Below are positions 1-11,841 of a stretch of 64,000 nucleotides of DNA, piece after piece; position 1 is the first letter of the stretch, and each line of letters starts with the position of its first letter. The position numbers were made by a program, and so were the translations under genes. The DNA is from Spirometra erinaceieuropaei (taxonomy: Eukaryota > Platyhelminthes > Cestoda > Diphyllobothriidea > Diphyllobothriidae), in contig CACRXP010000035.1 of the NCBI GenBank assembly GCA_902702965.1, positions 843,231 to 907,230 on the forward strand. Reading direction: 5' to 3'. Below the pieces are notes generated by a model. That model was not told the DNA's origin and searched no databases. It worked only from the letters and a program-made list of their open reading frames with translations.

Positions 1-44
1 CACAATTAGGACATTTCGATGCTGTCCTTTGCGTCCTGATTGTG

Positions 45-515
45 TTGCAGGCATGGCCGGTCTGGCGCCCTTGTTCAGGTCTCCACCCCGTCAAAGTCAT
101 TCCCCTTCGCAGCGGGCGGTTCCAGACGCGCTGGCCTGCAACCGCTCGGCCGACTTCAACTCTGTGGACGTCCACACGCGTGCACAGAGTTGCAGGTGTC
201 CATGCGCCACTTGAACACACCACCCCCCTCTACGAATGCAGCATAAGCCACTCGAACACCTCCCCTCGGTAAATGTAACACGCACCAATAGGGTACCGCT
301 TCAGACTGCCCCACAAACCTACACAAGCAGCTGCTATCACCACCTCAAGGACTCTCAGACATGACCGGACCCAGTCAACACCAGTCCTGGCTTCGCCAGC
401 GGTCACTGTCGTCTGAGAAGACAATCCGGGGTTCTGTATACATAAAGCCCTCAGTCTGGGGACATGTCTTCTCTTTACAAATTGGGATTTGACCAGATGA
501 TTGTAACGCTCTGAG
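45..515 (+). repeat. Dispersed repeat R1, copy 1 (possible LINE 3' tail)
   Basis: This stretch matches 6034-6508 over nearly its whole length. Shared blocks include TCAACACCAG followed by CCTGGCTTCGCCAG (near 376-400 here, near 6361-6386 there), the CCTCGG(T/C)AAATG block, and the closing TGATTGTA(A/G)CGCTC. It is GC-richer than its surroundings and has an ATAAA motif near 440, where copy 2 has AATAAA. Copy 2 lies directly behind a LINE reverse transcriptase remnant, so I infer that R1 is the 3' part of that LINE or a retroposon sharing its tail. Open frames through it differ between the copies, so I make no protein call. Confidence 0.6.
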
Positions 516-1563
516 TACACTCTCCTAGCTTAGATGCTACAGAACTTTTTAACTTCTTCCGAAAGTCGTTTACAAGTTTCGTGTGAATCCTTCGAGGTAG
601 ATAGTTTCAAGCTTGGTGCTAAACTCGACATGAATATTTGGGTTACAAAGGTTTGCCTCAAAGGACTTTCTGTATGTTCGCGCATTAATTTCCGCGCAAG
701 TTAAAAAAACGCTCTGAAAACTGAAGTGCGTGCATGCCGAGGAGCGCGCAGGGAACGCTATGAATCCACCCATGCGCTGAAGGCTTCGCAACTGTGTCCT
801 ACAACTGCATACAACTCGGCGAAACATGTGGCTGGGTCTCTAGATAGTACCTGTGCTGTCAATATACTGGAGCATTCAGACTTGTACAATATTAGTCTCA
901 TATAGAGAAGGATACCACTGCGATTCATGACAAGGTTTTGCAAGCCGCCAAGGGCTTGTCTGGCCTTAGGGATTCGGACTGCAACTTAGCAGCCGATTTT
1001 GGTTTTCCATGAAATGGTGCTGCCCAGGGAGAGAAACGGTCACCATGTCTTGGTGTCTTAAGTAGCTGACGCCAATTACTAGGAGACAGCCGTTTTCGCC
1101 TGCTGATGGTTGATCCTACGAAGGAACGTCGGGCCCACAATTCGCCACGTCTGCTATTTACATCTCGTGAGTCACTCTGCTTACTCTGACAGTCTGAAAT
1201 CTCAGTTTCCCCAGAGAATGTCTGCGAAGGCGCTTGATACATGTCGTACGTTGTGGCTGTCACCGAGACCCACTTCTGCATGAACAATTGGGTGTCAAAC
1301 ACTCATTCAGCTGGAACGTCTAATAAAAGACAGGAAGACCAGATGCAGGAGTCAGCTTCACCAACAAGAAGGGCCTGAGACGACTGCCTTGCCTCTGGCA
1401 AGTAATCACTGATCGTCTCATGACCGTGAGGCTCCCACTCCAGGGGAACCAATCCGTCAACTTTTCGGACAGCTATATTTGGGAGGGAATGTTAGAATGT
1501 AGCGCAGTAGCCACCTGCGAAATCATTGACATCTGCCTACTTCGGACATGCAATAGGCATTAT
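516..1563. other. No recognisable gene
   Basis: I see short overlapping open frames on both strands, the longest about 125 codons on the minus strand (925-1302). None shows a family motif, and base composition is even. I found no repeat shared with the rest of the window. Confidence 0.5.
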
Positions 1564-1620
1564 TTCCTCCTCCTCCTCCTCCTCCTCCTCCTCCTCCTCC
1601 TCACCACCACCACCACCACC
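1564..1620. repeat. (TCC)n-(ACC)n compound microsatellite
   Basis: About twelve TCC/CTC units run directly into six ACC/CAC units. The reading frames crossing it give homopolymeric runs (Leu/Thr or Ser/Pro) and should not be taken as protein evidence. Confidence 0.95.
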
Positions 1621-4600
1621 ATCTGCTCTCCTCTTCGACCCGCCGGATCGAGGTACGTCAACGTGGAAACTCTTGCTCAGATCAATGACAACTACCGTGC
1701 TATACCCTCCTCAGGAGGTGTCACTAGCCTGAGGCGCTCGTGGCCGTGGCGATTTGTGGTTAGGAATGCTGGATTATGCCGCTAATCAACCCACACGACG
1801 AAACTCAGTGTTTGTGAAGAGGAAGAAGAAGGAGAAGATGCGGAGTCTCGAACGAGCATTTTATTTGCCTGACGTCTCGAATTCTCACTAAAATCCGGCA
1901 TCAGAAAGAATTTCAGATAGAAGTCAGCGGCAAACAGGGAGGGGAGTATCTATGGGATGCAGATGTCGCGCGACCGCATAATTATCGTAATTGGAAGTTC
2001 TCACGTTCATCGTCGATGCTGTACTTGGTGCAGTCATTGTCAGCTAGCCTGCATCCGAGTCGTGAATAGCAGCAATTTCATCACTGCTGTGATTTATCGA
2101 CGTGGCAATGACTTGACAATGAGGACCGCTCGCAAAGTCACTTGGAGCGGTGTACGCTCGCGCGCTCCCCATGGGGTCAATAACTCTTCTGTGACAAGGT
2201 CTCTGCATAGAATATGGAGGAGGCAGGTCACTGCGCTTGTAAAACCATGATTTGACAGCACATGGCCCATGCGGTCGTCCCATCCTCTGAGGATTCTAAC
2301 GTCGCCTAAGCTGAAAGTGCTGGCAAATCCCGTCGAATAGGCAATGACTGAAGAGATGCCCTGATTCCTGCTCACTGCTGCTGTTGCTGCTTCTGCTTGA
2401 CCGGTCATTCAGTTTCAACGCAGTTTGCCCGCAGCTGCGTCGAATACGGAAAGCGGCGTTTCATTGTTTGACTGCCGGTCTTACGGTCTCACCCCTTGAT
2501 GCCTGATAGATGCTTCTGCTCTGTGTGCAACTCCAACTCCAAGTACTGTGAGAAAGTGACTGACGGTTTACACGACGTTCGTGAACTGCGGAAACGCTGG
2601 GTGAAATCTAGAGCCGGTGTGGCCTAGCCTTTCTTCTTGTTTGCGTATGCACCGTTGGAAAAAGTTGCGCCGGGAACCGTTTGTCCTTTGCCGAATTTAT
2701 TGAAATTCGACAATCTTCTCCTCTAATTCACTGCGAAGCCTATCAGCACGCCTCTATGCATTATGGGACTTAATTTATGAAACCTGTTGGCGGAAATCGG
2801 CATTATCAATTTTAGGCATCTAAACGTTGAACATCTTATTTATTCTCTTAGCCCCTTCGAAAAAACGTTCTTTTAGCATGCAAAATGTGTTTATAAACTA
2901 GTGTACCAGTCAAGATGTTTATAAATCAGCGCAGAAATCTGCGGTATCTTATATTCAGGCAATTTTTTGCGTTATTAACTGTTACAAACTTTGTGCATCT
3001 GAGCTTGCTTTCTTTCAGATGACAGTAATTTGAATTCGAGAGTTTTACCAAGCAAGACTTGCTGCACTTGAAAGCTGATTTATTGTCCGAAGAAGACCAT
3101 AAGAAGCTGCTTTCGAAAAAGACATTTTGTTTTTATAAATCCAGGCGTCAGTCGGATTCCCTGCCTCAAAGATTAGTAATCACGCTTAAAGGCAACCCTT
3201 TGCTGAGGCGTACTGACATTATCGTCACCCTTATGCAAGCATTATGAGAAACCACCAAAATGACCATCGCCGAAATGTCATTTCAGCTTTCTATTCTATG
3301 CAAAGATACTTTATGTGCCATCCGCTTTATTCTCACGCATAATTTATAAACGAAGCGGGCAAAACTTTAGCACTTTGAACAGTAGAGTGGTATACGGCCA
3401 CTGTTCGGCACATTCACAATCGCTAAACGATGCCTGAAACTACGCACAGATAGCTAAAATGGCTTCAATGTAAAGAAAAGTAGGCTTTTCTGTTTGCGAC
3501 AGAAAAATTACCAACCGATTTTACGCGAATGCTGACCTTTATCTTGGTTTTACCGCGTAAAAGGCGGAGTTTGTGGGCATCCGTCAGCAGCATGCGGTAT
3601 TCAGGAATTTTTTGTTTTTCCTAACTAGATCTCTAATAATACGAAAGCGGAAAAATGCTTCGATCTCGACCAGCTGGACCATGAAACGCGCCATCGGGCA
3701 TTGCGCACTTAACGATGGGCCAGGCTTAAAAGGGCGCGAATTCCTGGGGGATTTTTAGTGAAAATATATACACGAATATTTTTAACCGTTACTGGGTACG
3801 TTTTATTTAGTCAGTTTTTGCATGAACAAGCATTATATACTTCTTAAATTTGCGTCTACTCGTGAAACACGAAAGTTCGAGTTCTTGACCTTTCCGTCAT
3901 TCTTGAGAATGTGATCGGTAAAGGTTGAGTATATGATCAAGGTAAGTGTACTGTCAGAAACTGCCTACTATATTTATAAAAGTAGGCGTTGTTTGGCAGA
4001 GTTTTCGGTCGGAATCCGGTCACGCCTTCGTCGGCTCCATTCCAGGCATAATGACTTAAACTCGTTGTTTTTCGCACCCCACACGTAATTCTTTAGTCAA
4101 TGACAAAATGGCGTTTTTCGTGTGACTTTAATAGCGTTCTACGACGCAACCCGCCTCGAGGACACGTTGCTGCAAAAATGTCTATAAAGGCTCATTATTC
4201 TAGATATAGACAGATCTTTACCTATACTTTTTAATCATCATTTCACTTTCCTTACCTATATAGTTTCCTTCAAATCAAGGCAAATAAAATCAGTGTTTTA
4301 CGAATAAATGGTATAGGCCTTTGAAAACTCAATTTAAAAAGTTCAGTCAGAAGAGTGGTCTGGTAGCAATAAATACTTCGAATAATATCATACGAAACGC
4401 ATACGACTAACACGGCGTTCGTGGATCTGACTGACACTTTTTACATAATTAACCGTGATGGATTCTTGTAAACCATACCGAGATTCAAATGTTCGTAGCA
4501 TTTCACGCAGGTGCTAAGATAGTTAAGCAACGGGATGATGGCGTGGTGACAAAAGGGGCAAATCAGCATTATGTGCGTTCCCTGCACACTATACTGCTCG

Positions 4601-4655
4601 TACTCCCCTAACACCACACCACATGCACGTGACAAGCCGACAGTCAAGGTCGTAG
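1621..4655. other. AT-rich DNA without recognisable gene
   Basis: Both strands carry only short frames (up to about 104 codons near 2094-2408, minus). From 2640 to 4300 the sequence is markedly AT-rich and full of stops. No transposon family, tRNA or long repeat could be recognised. Confidence 0.5.
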
Positions 4656-5399
4656 GCGCGCGTGCAGATCACCTGTGTGCTGATTGGCCACTCGTTAGCC
4701 TATGACATTTCTACCATGCCCATCATGTCTCCTAGGTGTCCCTACTTGCGCTGCCTCCCGTGCTCAGTGCACGTTCTACCTACGACCAGCCTTCTGCCTA
4801 GGATGCATAATACTGGCGACACAGACAAAGATAAAAGGGCGTGCACACCCGACCTCGGGCCTTCGCGCCTAATGAAAATGTCTGTACGCGACTGGAATAC
4901 TAAAAGAACTGCCAGTCGTTCGAAGAAGCGAGGGAAAAATAGTTGAAATAGCGTTAGAAGGGAGAACTGTACGCCAATACCCGACGAAGTCCGCAGCCGC
5001 ACCTATGCATCAAGGGAAGAATTCGAGAAGTCCGAACTGACACCAACCTCTGGCGCTCATTCTGAGGTCCCGAATACAGAAGATCTACTGACTGCACAGA
5101 ACACCACGCCGCCAGCCTTTGCCGTATACTCCGCTGCGTCTCCTAAGACTGCTCACTTGTGTTGCCTCCCGTGCTCCGTACATGTCCTGCCGACAACCAA
5201 TCTGTTTCGCATACTTAACAGCCCCCCATCCTCTGTAGTTTCATTTTCTCCACAGTACGGACGGATGTCTACCATGAGCAGTGGTCAGAAATCGGCAGGG
5301 ACTACCGACTCGGCGGACAGTTACTCAACATCCGGCGTATGCAACCAAATACGCGACTTCCCAAGTCAGTTCATGCGGCCCCTCTTCGCGGATGACTAG
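4656..5399 (+). pseudogene. Degenerate reading frame with duplicated Cys-rich peptide, upstream part of a LINE
   Basis: One frame is open from 4656 to 4943, closed by a single TGA, and open again from 4947 to 5399, about 246 sense codons. A stretch reading CLPCSVHVLPTT occurs twice in that same frame, at about 4750 and 5160, and the DNA around each copy (about 50 bp) is also alike. The final residues LFADD (5382-5396) are the reverse transcriptase FADD-type catalytic motif, so the 3' end belongs to the LINE listed next. The N-terminal half resembles nothing I can name. The duplication could be a tandem repeat within the LINE or a rearrangement of two LINE fragments. Confidence 0.4.
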
Positions 5400-6011
5400 G
5401 TGCAAAATATCACGACGTCAGAAATTGTATCGCCTCGACTCCGGTTGCGCAAACATCGGATTGACCCCTAGTACGGTGAAGACGGTGGTCATGGACTAAT
5501 CGGCACCAATCAATGACTTTAACAATCCTGCAATAAGTGTCAACGGAGCGAGCCTTACATCAGTGAACAAATTCGCGCAGCTGGAGAGTACAACAGCAGG
5601 CGGGGTCGAAAACGAAATGGTTGATCACATATTCAAATATAATCAGATCACCATCACTCACTTTGATATAGTAGCGAAACCATCCTCAACACGATATTGA
5701 TGATTTGCAGGGTTGTTATCCTGAGATCTGTCCTGTATGGGACGCGGACGATATATGAAACCTGGAGTGGAATACTAAACTACTATCATCTCACGTATCT
5801 TTAAAAAGTACTATATTTGAGGCTGTAGGAAGGAATCATGGGCACTGAGGTCCTATAATGAGCCGTTGTTTTTAGTATCTACATAATGCTGGATCGGCCA
5901 CAGCTGCGTTGGCTTAGCCACGCCTTGAGGTTGAATGTCGAACGCCGGGCAAAACGGGCATTTTATGGCGACGTGGCTATCGATGCTCTTATACAGTTTG
6001 GTCACAGTTGA
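5215..6011 (+). pseudogene. Non-LTR retrotransposon (LINE) reverse transcriptase, C-terminal fragment, frameshifted
   Basis: The fragment is read in several frames. Near 5303 the frame gives YRLGGQLLNIRRM. At 5382-5396 LFADD supplies the catalytic Asp pair, followed at once by a stop. Near 5444-5495 CANIGLT...KTVVMD matches the helix after the catalytic motif. Near 5512-5590 there is ISVNGASLTSVNKFAQL (usual family form: NG..L..V..F.YLGS). At 5709-5800 VVILRSVLYGTRTIYETW matches the L.YG.E.W block, and at 5883-6011 PQLRWLSHALR...FYGDVA matches the LRW.GH..R block. The order is that of endonuclease-RT LINEs common in flatworms. It would have copied its own RNA into the genome; at least four frameshifts and several stops make it inactive. 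The endonuclease and the first RT motifs are missing. Confidence 0.75.
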
Positions 6012-6033
6012 CGATGCAAGGACACTAGTAGCG

Positions 6034-6508
6034 GGCAGCCATCATGACCGGTCGGGTGTCATTGTTCAAGACCTCGCTGCCTCAAGGTCATTCACCCCTT
6101 ACACCGAGCCGTCCCAGACAAGATGACCTGAAGTCCCTCGACCGACCTCAGCTCGGACACATTTGCGTCCACACAGCGTCGCGGCTACCCATGCACCACT
6201 TAACGCGCCAGCCCCTTCAATCAGCAAAAGAAGCCACTGGGACACCACCCCTCGGCAAATGCAAGCCACGTGGACTGAATACCACTTGAGCTTGGCCCAC
6301 GAGCCTACAAAAGTGGCTGTCACCACTGTCCCAGGGACTCGCAGGCATGACTGGACACAGTCAACACCAGCCCTGGCTTCGCCAGTGACCACTGCCGCCT
6401 GAGAGGACAACTCCGGGTTTTATGTACAATAAACCCTTCAAATTGGTGATTTCCGTCTTCGCCGTCCAACTTGGAATCTGACCTGGTGATTGTAGCGCTC
6501 AGAGCGCT
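6034..6508 (+). repeat. Dispersed repeat R1, copy 2, with AATAAA
   Basis: This is homologous to 45-515 and shares a block with the Helitron 5' region (8545-8690). AATAAA at 6428-6433 sits near its end, as expected for a transcribed 3' region. It begins about 20 bp after the last recognisable LINE RT codon, which supports (but does not prove) that R1 is the LINE's 3' terminus. The frames through it carry no C2H2 or other domain I can identify. Confidence 0.6.
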
Positions 6509-6776
6509 TACTCACACCGACTGGCCGCAACACACTCTAAAGACGTCTCCCTGTGGCCTGCAATTCAACTTTGAGGCCTGAGAAGACACGCGCGGGATCG
6601 TGGGCTTAATGCGCAGCGTCAATCTCCGAGGCCATCCGAGTGAGGAAGGCATGTGAATTTGAATGCACCTCATCAACTTTACCAACCGTAAAATCCTGCC
6701 AGCTTGCATTCACTGCCAATTGATAGTTGGGACACGCATATGCCTCTTGGGATGGCTCAGGAGCCTCTTGGCTGTT

Positions 6777-6870
6777 GAAACAGCCTGTCAAACCCCTATA
6801 TCCTAGCTCACGACCACTGCGATTATCACTAATGAGATTGCTTCACTAAAACTCTCCCACTATAGTCCTT
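6777..6870 (+). repeat. Dispersed repeat R2, copy 1
   Basis: The block around CTATATCC, AGCTCAC and ACCACTGC is repeated at 13017-13100 with about 75-80% visible identity. This copy has an extra stretch of roughly 20 bp near 6832. Function is unknown. Confidence 0.5.
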
Positions 6871-8165
6871 TCAAGCAGCATTGTGGTCTCATTTGGGACT
6901 CGTCCCACTTGCAACCGCAAATTTGGGTTTGTGACTCGGCTTCCTCAGTCACTTGGCAATCCATCTGTCGGCAGTCCGGTTTCTGGAGTTTACCTGTTTG
7001 GAGTTTACCTGTGCACGCTGGCCCATGACAGTCGGCTATCGCATTGGTCTCCCCGCTCATATATGCACCCATAAGCACCTTCACTATGAGGACGCAGTCC
7101 AGACTCTTTAAAACCCTATGTCCCACCTGCGCATACGAGCATACTTAGCCTGCACATCAACTTGCTCTGTCACAGGCGTATATGCGACAGCAGATCGCGC
7201 ATCATTCTTGCTCGAGGCACGCGACATCACTTGCTAGGGTCCTTAGGATGAACGAAATTCCGCATACGGTGAGGTAGCACCCCACATAAACGAAAATCGG
7301 GTTATTTGGTGTAGTCTGGCCTTGTAAATTATAGGCCCGACGCGCGTGCAGCACGTAAGAACTCACGTCTGGTCAGTCGTCGCGCCCAATCGCACAACAG
7401 TCGCCCCCGACAAGGTCCAACGTGTGCTCCACAATAGGGTTGAGCAGGGACGGTGACATACGCGTGGATTAGTTTCTAATAATAGAACCCTAACGCCGCA
7501 TCTCTCCTCTCACACATGGGCACGATTTCATGTAATACATCGTGACATATCCTCAGTCACTAATAATTACCATTGTCAGAGAATGTAACTTTCGGGTGAC
7601 GTGCTTGTTCATTTTGTTATTGGGGTACATGTAAAAAGTCACTATCTGTGGCAAGAATCGCTATGGTTTTCCCCCCTAATTATTCGAAAGTACTTTAGTT
7701 TCTTAACAACGCTGTTTCCCGATATGAAATATTTTGGTGGAAAAATTGCACTTTGTTGTTTTTTGCGGCATTGACTTCTGTGTGCATTACGAATTGGATT
7801 AGTAGTTCTGCTCATTTTATTTAAAATGCATGTCATTTTTCCCGTCCGATTCTTTTACCTTGGTGGTCGTACTGACGTACAAAGAAATGTGTATATTTTC
7901 GCTGAATATACATTATAGGTAACGCTAAAATCCTCAGGAACATTTTGAAAGTTAGGCAGCTTTCAAAGGATTTTGAAGCACTCCGCTCTACTAAATCCAA
8001 TCCGGAACGCTGCTGAAACGATGTCATTATTCTGAAAAATACAATGACTTCCGCCTTTTTGCTATGAAAGTGTTTAAGAATCAATGAACATTGTAAAGGC
8101 AAAAAATGGGCGTAAGCAAGGTAGGCGATTTTCCGAACAGCACTCGAATGCACCAATTTTCAAAA
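6871..8165. other. Intergenic; holds a copy of the 28 kb tandem repeat motif
   Basis: No gene is recognisable. At 7408-7465 a segment with GAGCAGGGACGGTGACATAC matches the start of the GC-rich tandem unit at 28097-28152, so that unit also exists as dispersed copies. From about 7560 to 8165 the DNA is AT-rich and forms the left flank of the Helitron. Confidence 0.5.
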
Positions 8166-8544
8166 TCTATATATATAAAAATGGAAGGGTTTTTTTTTCT
8201 GTGTTATATCTAATCTCCGAAAGTACTGCACCGATTTAGATGAAATTTGGACACAACCCGACCCGGGCATAGGGCCGGGTTTTGGTCTGCTCAATTCTGT
8301 AATTATACCGAGGGTATGCCTGTGATGGGTAAATAACCGGACTTTTTCCGGCCTAACAACGCCACCTGCTGCGGCCACTTGACCTACATCCGCGCGGACA
8401 CATGTGCGCCCAGACTGTGGCCACTTGACCGACATTCGCTCAAACGCGCGTGCTCCGCCCGACGGCCGCGCTCACACCCCCCCCCCACCGCAGATAATTA
8501 AACAGCTTCCCCCCCTCTGGGCTGATGCAATATGGGCCGCCAGA

Positions 8545-8690
8545 GCAAACCACCCCTGGGGCAAAAAAACGCAACACTTGGACGCCACTTAAAATTGTCC
8601 CACAGCCCACATAATAGGGCCGTCACCGCTCACTCGGGGATTCTCGAGGGTGAGGACTGGATGCAGTTAACACCAGTCCCACCCCCCCCC
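8545..8690 (+). repeat. R1-like block inside the Helitron 5' region
   Basis: The series ACCACCCCT, GGCAAA, CACTTGGACGCCACTT, GCCGTCACCGCTC, GACTGGATGCAGTTAACACCAGTCC follows the same order as R1 at 6238-6372. It lies between the Helitron 5' end and the Rep start, so it was either captured by the element or inserted in it. A shorter echo (ATATAATAGGGCTGTCACC) follows at 8700-8720. Confidence 0.5.
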
Positions 8691-8838
8691 CGCACAACCC
8701 ATATAATAGGGCTGTCACCCAGTGTCAGCTCAGTGTAGTGCAGCTCGGCTTGCGGGAGCCCGGTTGCAGTCACAGCGACCGCGTTCTGCAGCTTCAGGTC
8801 TGCTTAGTTCACAACAGAATGAGTAATAACAGCTGAGA

Positions 8839-9841
8839 ATGGCTGAATGGCGCCAGCGAGAAACAGCAGACGAGCGTCAAACACTACTCCGTGCTCAGCA
8901 TTCACGCTGCGCTCTGGAGAACACATTCATTTGCGTGATGCTGTTGTAAACGACGGTACGGCAAAACCCGTTGGAAGACTAACGATTTTGTCATCCAACA
9001 TATGCCTGCAGTCGGAGACCGATTTCAACGCAGTGTCCACTTACTTTTCGGGATGGTGCCGATGGATATCACCTCAACGTTAGGATGACAAATCCAGTCA
9101 GTGACGAGGAAACGCACATGAAATGCAGCGCAATGAACTACTACTCCTGCCGACTTATGATTCGACAGAATGTAAGTAATCCCCTTTTGAAATGCTGCCA
9201 ATTGCTTCATCACTGCATTGTGGATACGTATGCAAAGATCGAAACAGGACGCCTGCATTTCATTCGCTTGAATCAGACCGAGCTGCGCTCCAAAGAATAT
9301 ATTCCTTTGCATGATGCAGTTGTAAACGACAGTAATGCAACTAACGTTGTAGGGCTACTGATTTTGTCCTCCACATACACAGACAGTCCATGCCATATGC
9401 TCGGATACGCTCGAGGTGCAATTGCTTATGTTTGTCAGTATGAGCGTCCAGACCTACTCATTACATTCACATGCAATCCAGTTTGGGGGGATATTTGTCA
9501 GCTCTTACTTCCTGGGCTATCGCCAGTGAATAGGTATAACATCACAGCACGTGTTTTTAAGAAGAAACTGAAATCGCTAATGAACTTCATGGTGAAACGC
9601 GAGGTGTTTGGGTCTGTGAGCTGCTGGATGTATTATGGGGAATGGCAAAAGATGGGGACTGCCCCATGCACATGACTGGATCTGGCTCTACAACAGGATC
9701 ACTTCCAACGAAATCGCCGATGAAATATGCGCTGAATTATCTGACGCCGACGTAGACAATGATTTGCACGCAGTCGCTGCGATGAAAACGATCAGGGAAA
9801 GACGTCGGCAAATTGACAACCGTACGAATGCGAATCGGTGA
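8839..9841 (+). pseudogene. Helitron Rep (HUH nuclease) region
   Basis: I place the start at the ATG at 8839, whose frame reads MAEWRQRETADERQTLLRAQ, like Helitron Rep N-termini. The main block is open from about 9042 (FRDGADGYHL) through 9085-9675: SCRLMIRQN, LLHHCIVDTYAKIE, AVVNDSNATNVVGLLILSSTY, RPDLLITFTCNPVWGDI, FKKKLKSLMNFMVK and CWMYYGEWQK all match the Helitron-like N domain. A one-base shift near 9650 moves the HUH motif HAH (9665-9673, in GLPHAHDWIWL) into the next frame, which continues to 9841. The protein would nick and join single-stranded DNA ends. An extra copy of the AVVND block sits out of place at 8920-8997. Confidence 0.85.
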
Positions 9842-9949
9842 CGTACAAGTCGGTAACCGCTGGGTTGTTTCGTATTCGCCTTTGCTCTTAAAAGCAAACG
9901 AAGCTCACATAAACGTGGAAAACCGAAATTCCGGGAAATGAATTAGGTA

Positions 9950-10925
9950 CATTTGTAAGTATGTGAATAAAGGCAGCGACATGGCCGTTTTCGGTCTGCA
10001 ACACGAAAGGAGGGGGAGGGATGTGGACATACAACTCGATGAAATCGCGCAGTACAGTTAGAGAATGAGCAATGCGTTTACTTTACAGCTGCAAATGTGC
10101 AACAGGTTGCCTTAGAGCTACCCGCAACAACATTAACTGCGTTCTTCACGTTAAGCCAAAATGACGCGTTTGCAAAAACACTGCTGCATTCGGAAATGCC
10201 TAAGTATTACACAGGGAATGCGTATAGAAGGCATCTTCCGTCGAATACGCAAGGACAAATCAAATGATGATTTCACAGTAGAAAATCTACAACGAGGTGT
10301 TAATACTGATTGAGGATGTGTACGTAGAAATCACGAACAAAATTCTCAATCAAATGGGAAAGCCATCACCAAACGGATATGCTGCTTCTTCGTTAGACGT
10401 GGATTTGCGGCGTGAGCAAACCTACCACAGGGTTGATCTTCTGTCATTACTGCAATCAAGCATTCCTAAGCTAACACTGGAGCAGGATGGTATTTACGAT
10501 CAAATAATGCGGACTGCCAATAGCGGGGTTGGAGGAATCTTTTTGGATGCGCCAGAAAGGGATTGGCAAAAACGTTCCTACTACTACTGATTCTGGCAGC
10601 ACTTCAGTCCAAAATTGACATAGCCTTGGCCCTTCTGTCGTCCGGAATAGCTGCGAACTTGCTACCCGGTGGAAGAACTGCTCATTCAGCTTTACAATTG
10701 CCGTTGAACGCGCAATTCATTGGAACTCCACGTGCGACATTTCCAAGACATCCGGCATGGGAAAACTACTGCAGAAATGCAAACTTATTGTTTGGGATGA
10801 ATACACAATGGCACACAAAAATGCTGGAGGTCCTTGACCAATCATTGCAAGATTTGCATGGACACAGCAGACCATTTGGAGACGCATTGCTACTGTTTGC
10901 AGGAGACTCGGGCAAACACTGCCTG
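9950..10925 (+). pseudogene. Helitron central region and Pif1-like helicase start
   Basis: After Rep the frame resumes with GSDMAVFGLQ (about 9975) and IQLDEIAQY (about 10030). Near 10063-10225 it continues with ENEQCVYFTAANVQQ, TTLTAFFTLSQND and SEMPKYYTGNAY. Then about 150 residues of the usual protein are absent and 10297-10590 resumes with LILIEDVY...NQMGKPSPN and DGIYDQIM...GGIFLDAP. The Walker A loop, normally GGTGKT, is damaged and reads GLAKTF after a frameshift (about 10562). From 10563 the helicase continues with IALALLSSGIAANLLPGGRTAHSA and an intact Walker B, IVWDE, in a neighbouring frame (about 10787-10801). RPFGDALLLFAGD follows near 10873. Confidence 0.8.
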
Positions 10926-11741
10926 TAGTTCCTCGATCGACACTAACCGACGAAATAAATGCCTGCCTGAAATACTCTACGTTGTGGCGCCACCTCCAGA
11001 CGTTAAAATTAACTACGGATATGCGTGTCCAGCTGCAAAACGACTGAACAGCTGAGATATTCTCACACCAATTGCCGGCAATTGGGAACGGATCGGTGCC
11101 GGTTGATCCGACTTCAGGACGCATTTCACTGCCTCCTACCTTCGGAAATTTAGTGTCGTCAGAAGAAGACTTGGTTGAAAAGGGTTTTTCCAATATTTAA
11201 ACCAATTATACGAATCACGATTGCCTGAGCGAACGAGCTATTCTTGCGGCCAAGAACCAGGAAGTCTGCCTACTTAACCATACTATTCAGTCTAAGGTAC
11301 AAAACGGGGCAGTTCTCATGCACGTCCGTCGACACTGTTGTGGAACCAGGCGAGGTAGTTAATTGTCGCACAGAAATTTTGAATTCGCTTAATCTGCCAG
11401 GGACGATGGCGCGGTTACTGTGATGAAAAATCGGTGTGCCGGTTATAATGCTGCGAGAAATCAACCAGCTGAAGCTTACCAACGGTACGCGGCTTACAGT
11501 AAAACCATTAGCGAATGACGTACTGGGGAGCCAATATCTTGACAGGACCTTCTGAAGGTGAACACGGCGTTATTCCTAGCATTCCACTGATTCCAACCGA
11601 CATGCCATTTCGATTTAGGATACTGCATTTCCCCATTCGATTGGCGTTTGCATTCAAGATCAGCAAAGCTCAGGGCCAGTCCTTAGAATTGTGCGGTTTT
11701 GGATCTGCAAACGGATTGCTTCTCACATAACCAATTATACG
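10926..11741 (+). pseudogene. Helitron helicase C-terminal part
   Basis: Broken frames here still give helicase motifs. EINACLKYSTLWRH is spread over 10951-10990. The long frame 11515-11730 reads TGPSEGEHGVIPSIPLIPTD then FPIRLAFAFKISKAQGQSLE, which is helicase motif VI of Pif1-like Helitron enzymes. It is followed by QLYVACSPVGKLDNI in another frame (about 11730-11775). Several stops and shifts lie between. It would have unwound DNA during rolling-circle transposition. Confidence 0.8.
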
Positions 11742-11841
11742 TTGCGTGTTCCCCAGTCGGCAAACTAGACAATATTTGTGTCTGCGCAGACAACGCAACG
11801 ACAACAATATCTTATATCCACAACCATTATGCACTTATAAG

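Noticed and set aside
1526..1732. Frame with Ser and Pro runs
   Set aside because: Translation of the TCC/ACC microsatellite.
8166..8200. Possible CRISPR-like or tandem AT repeat at TATATATA
   Set aside because: It is the Helitron 5' terminus; no spaced repeats follow.
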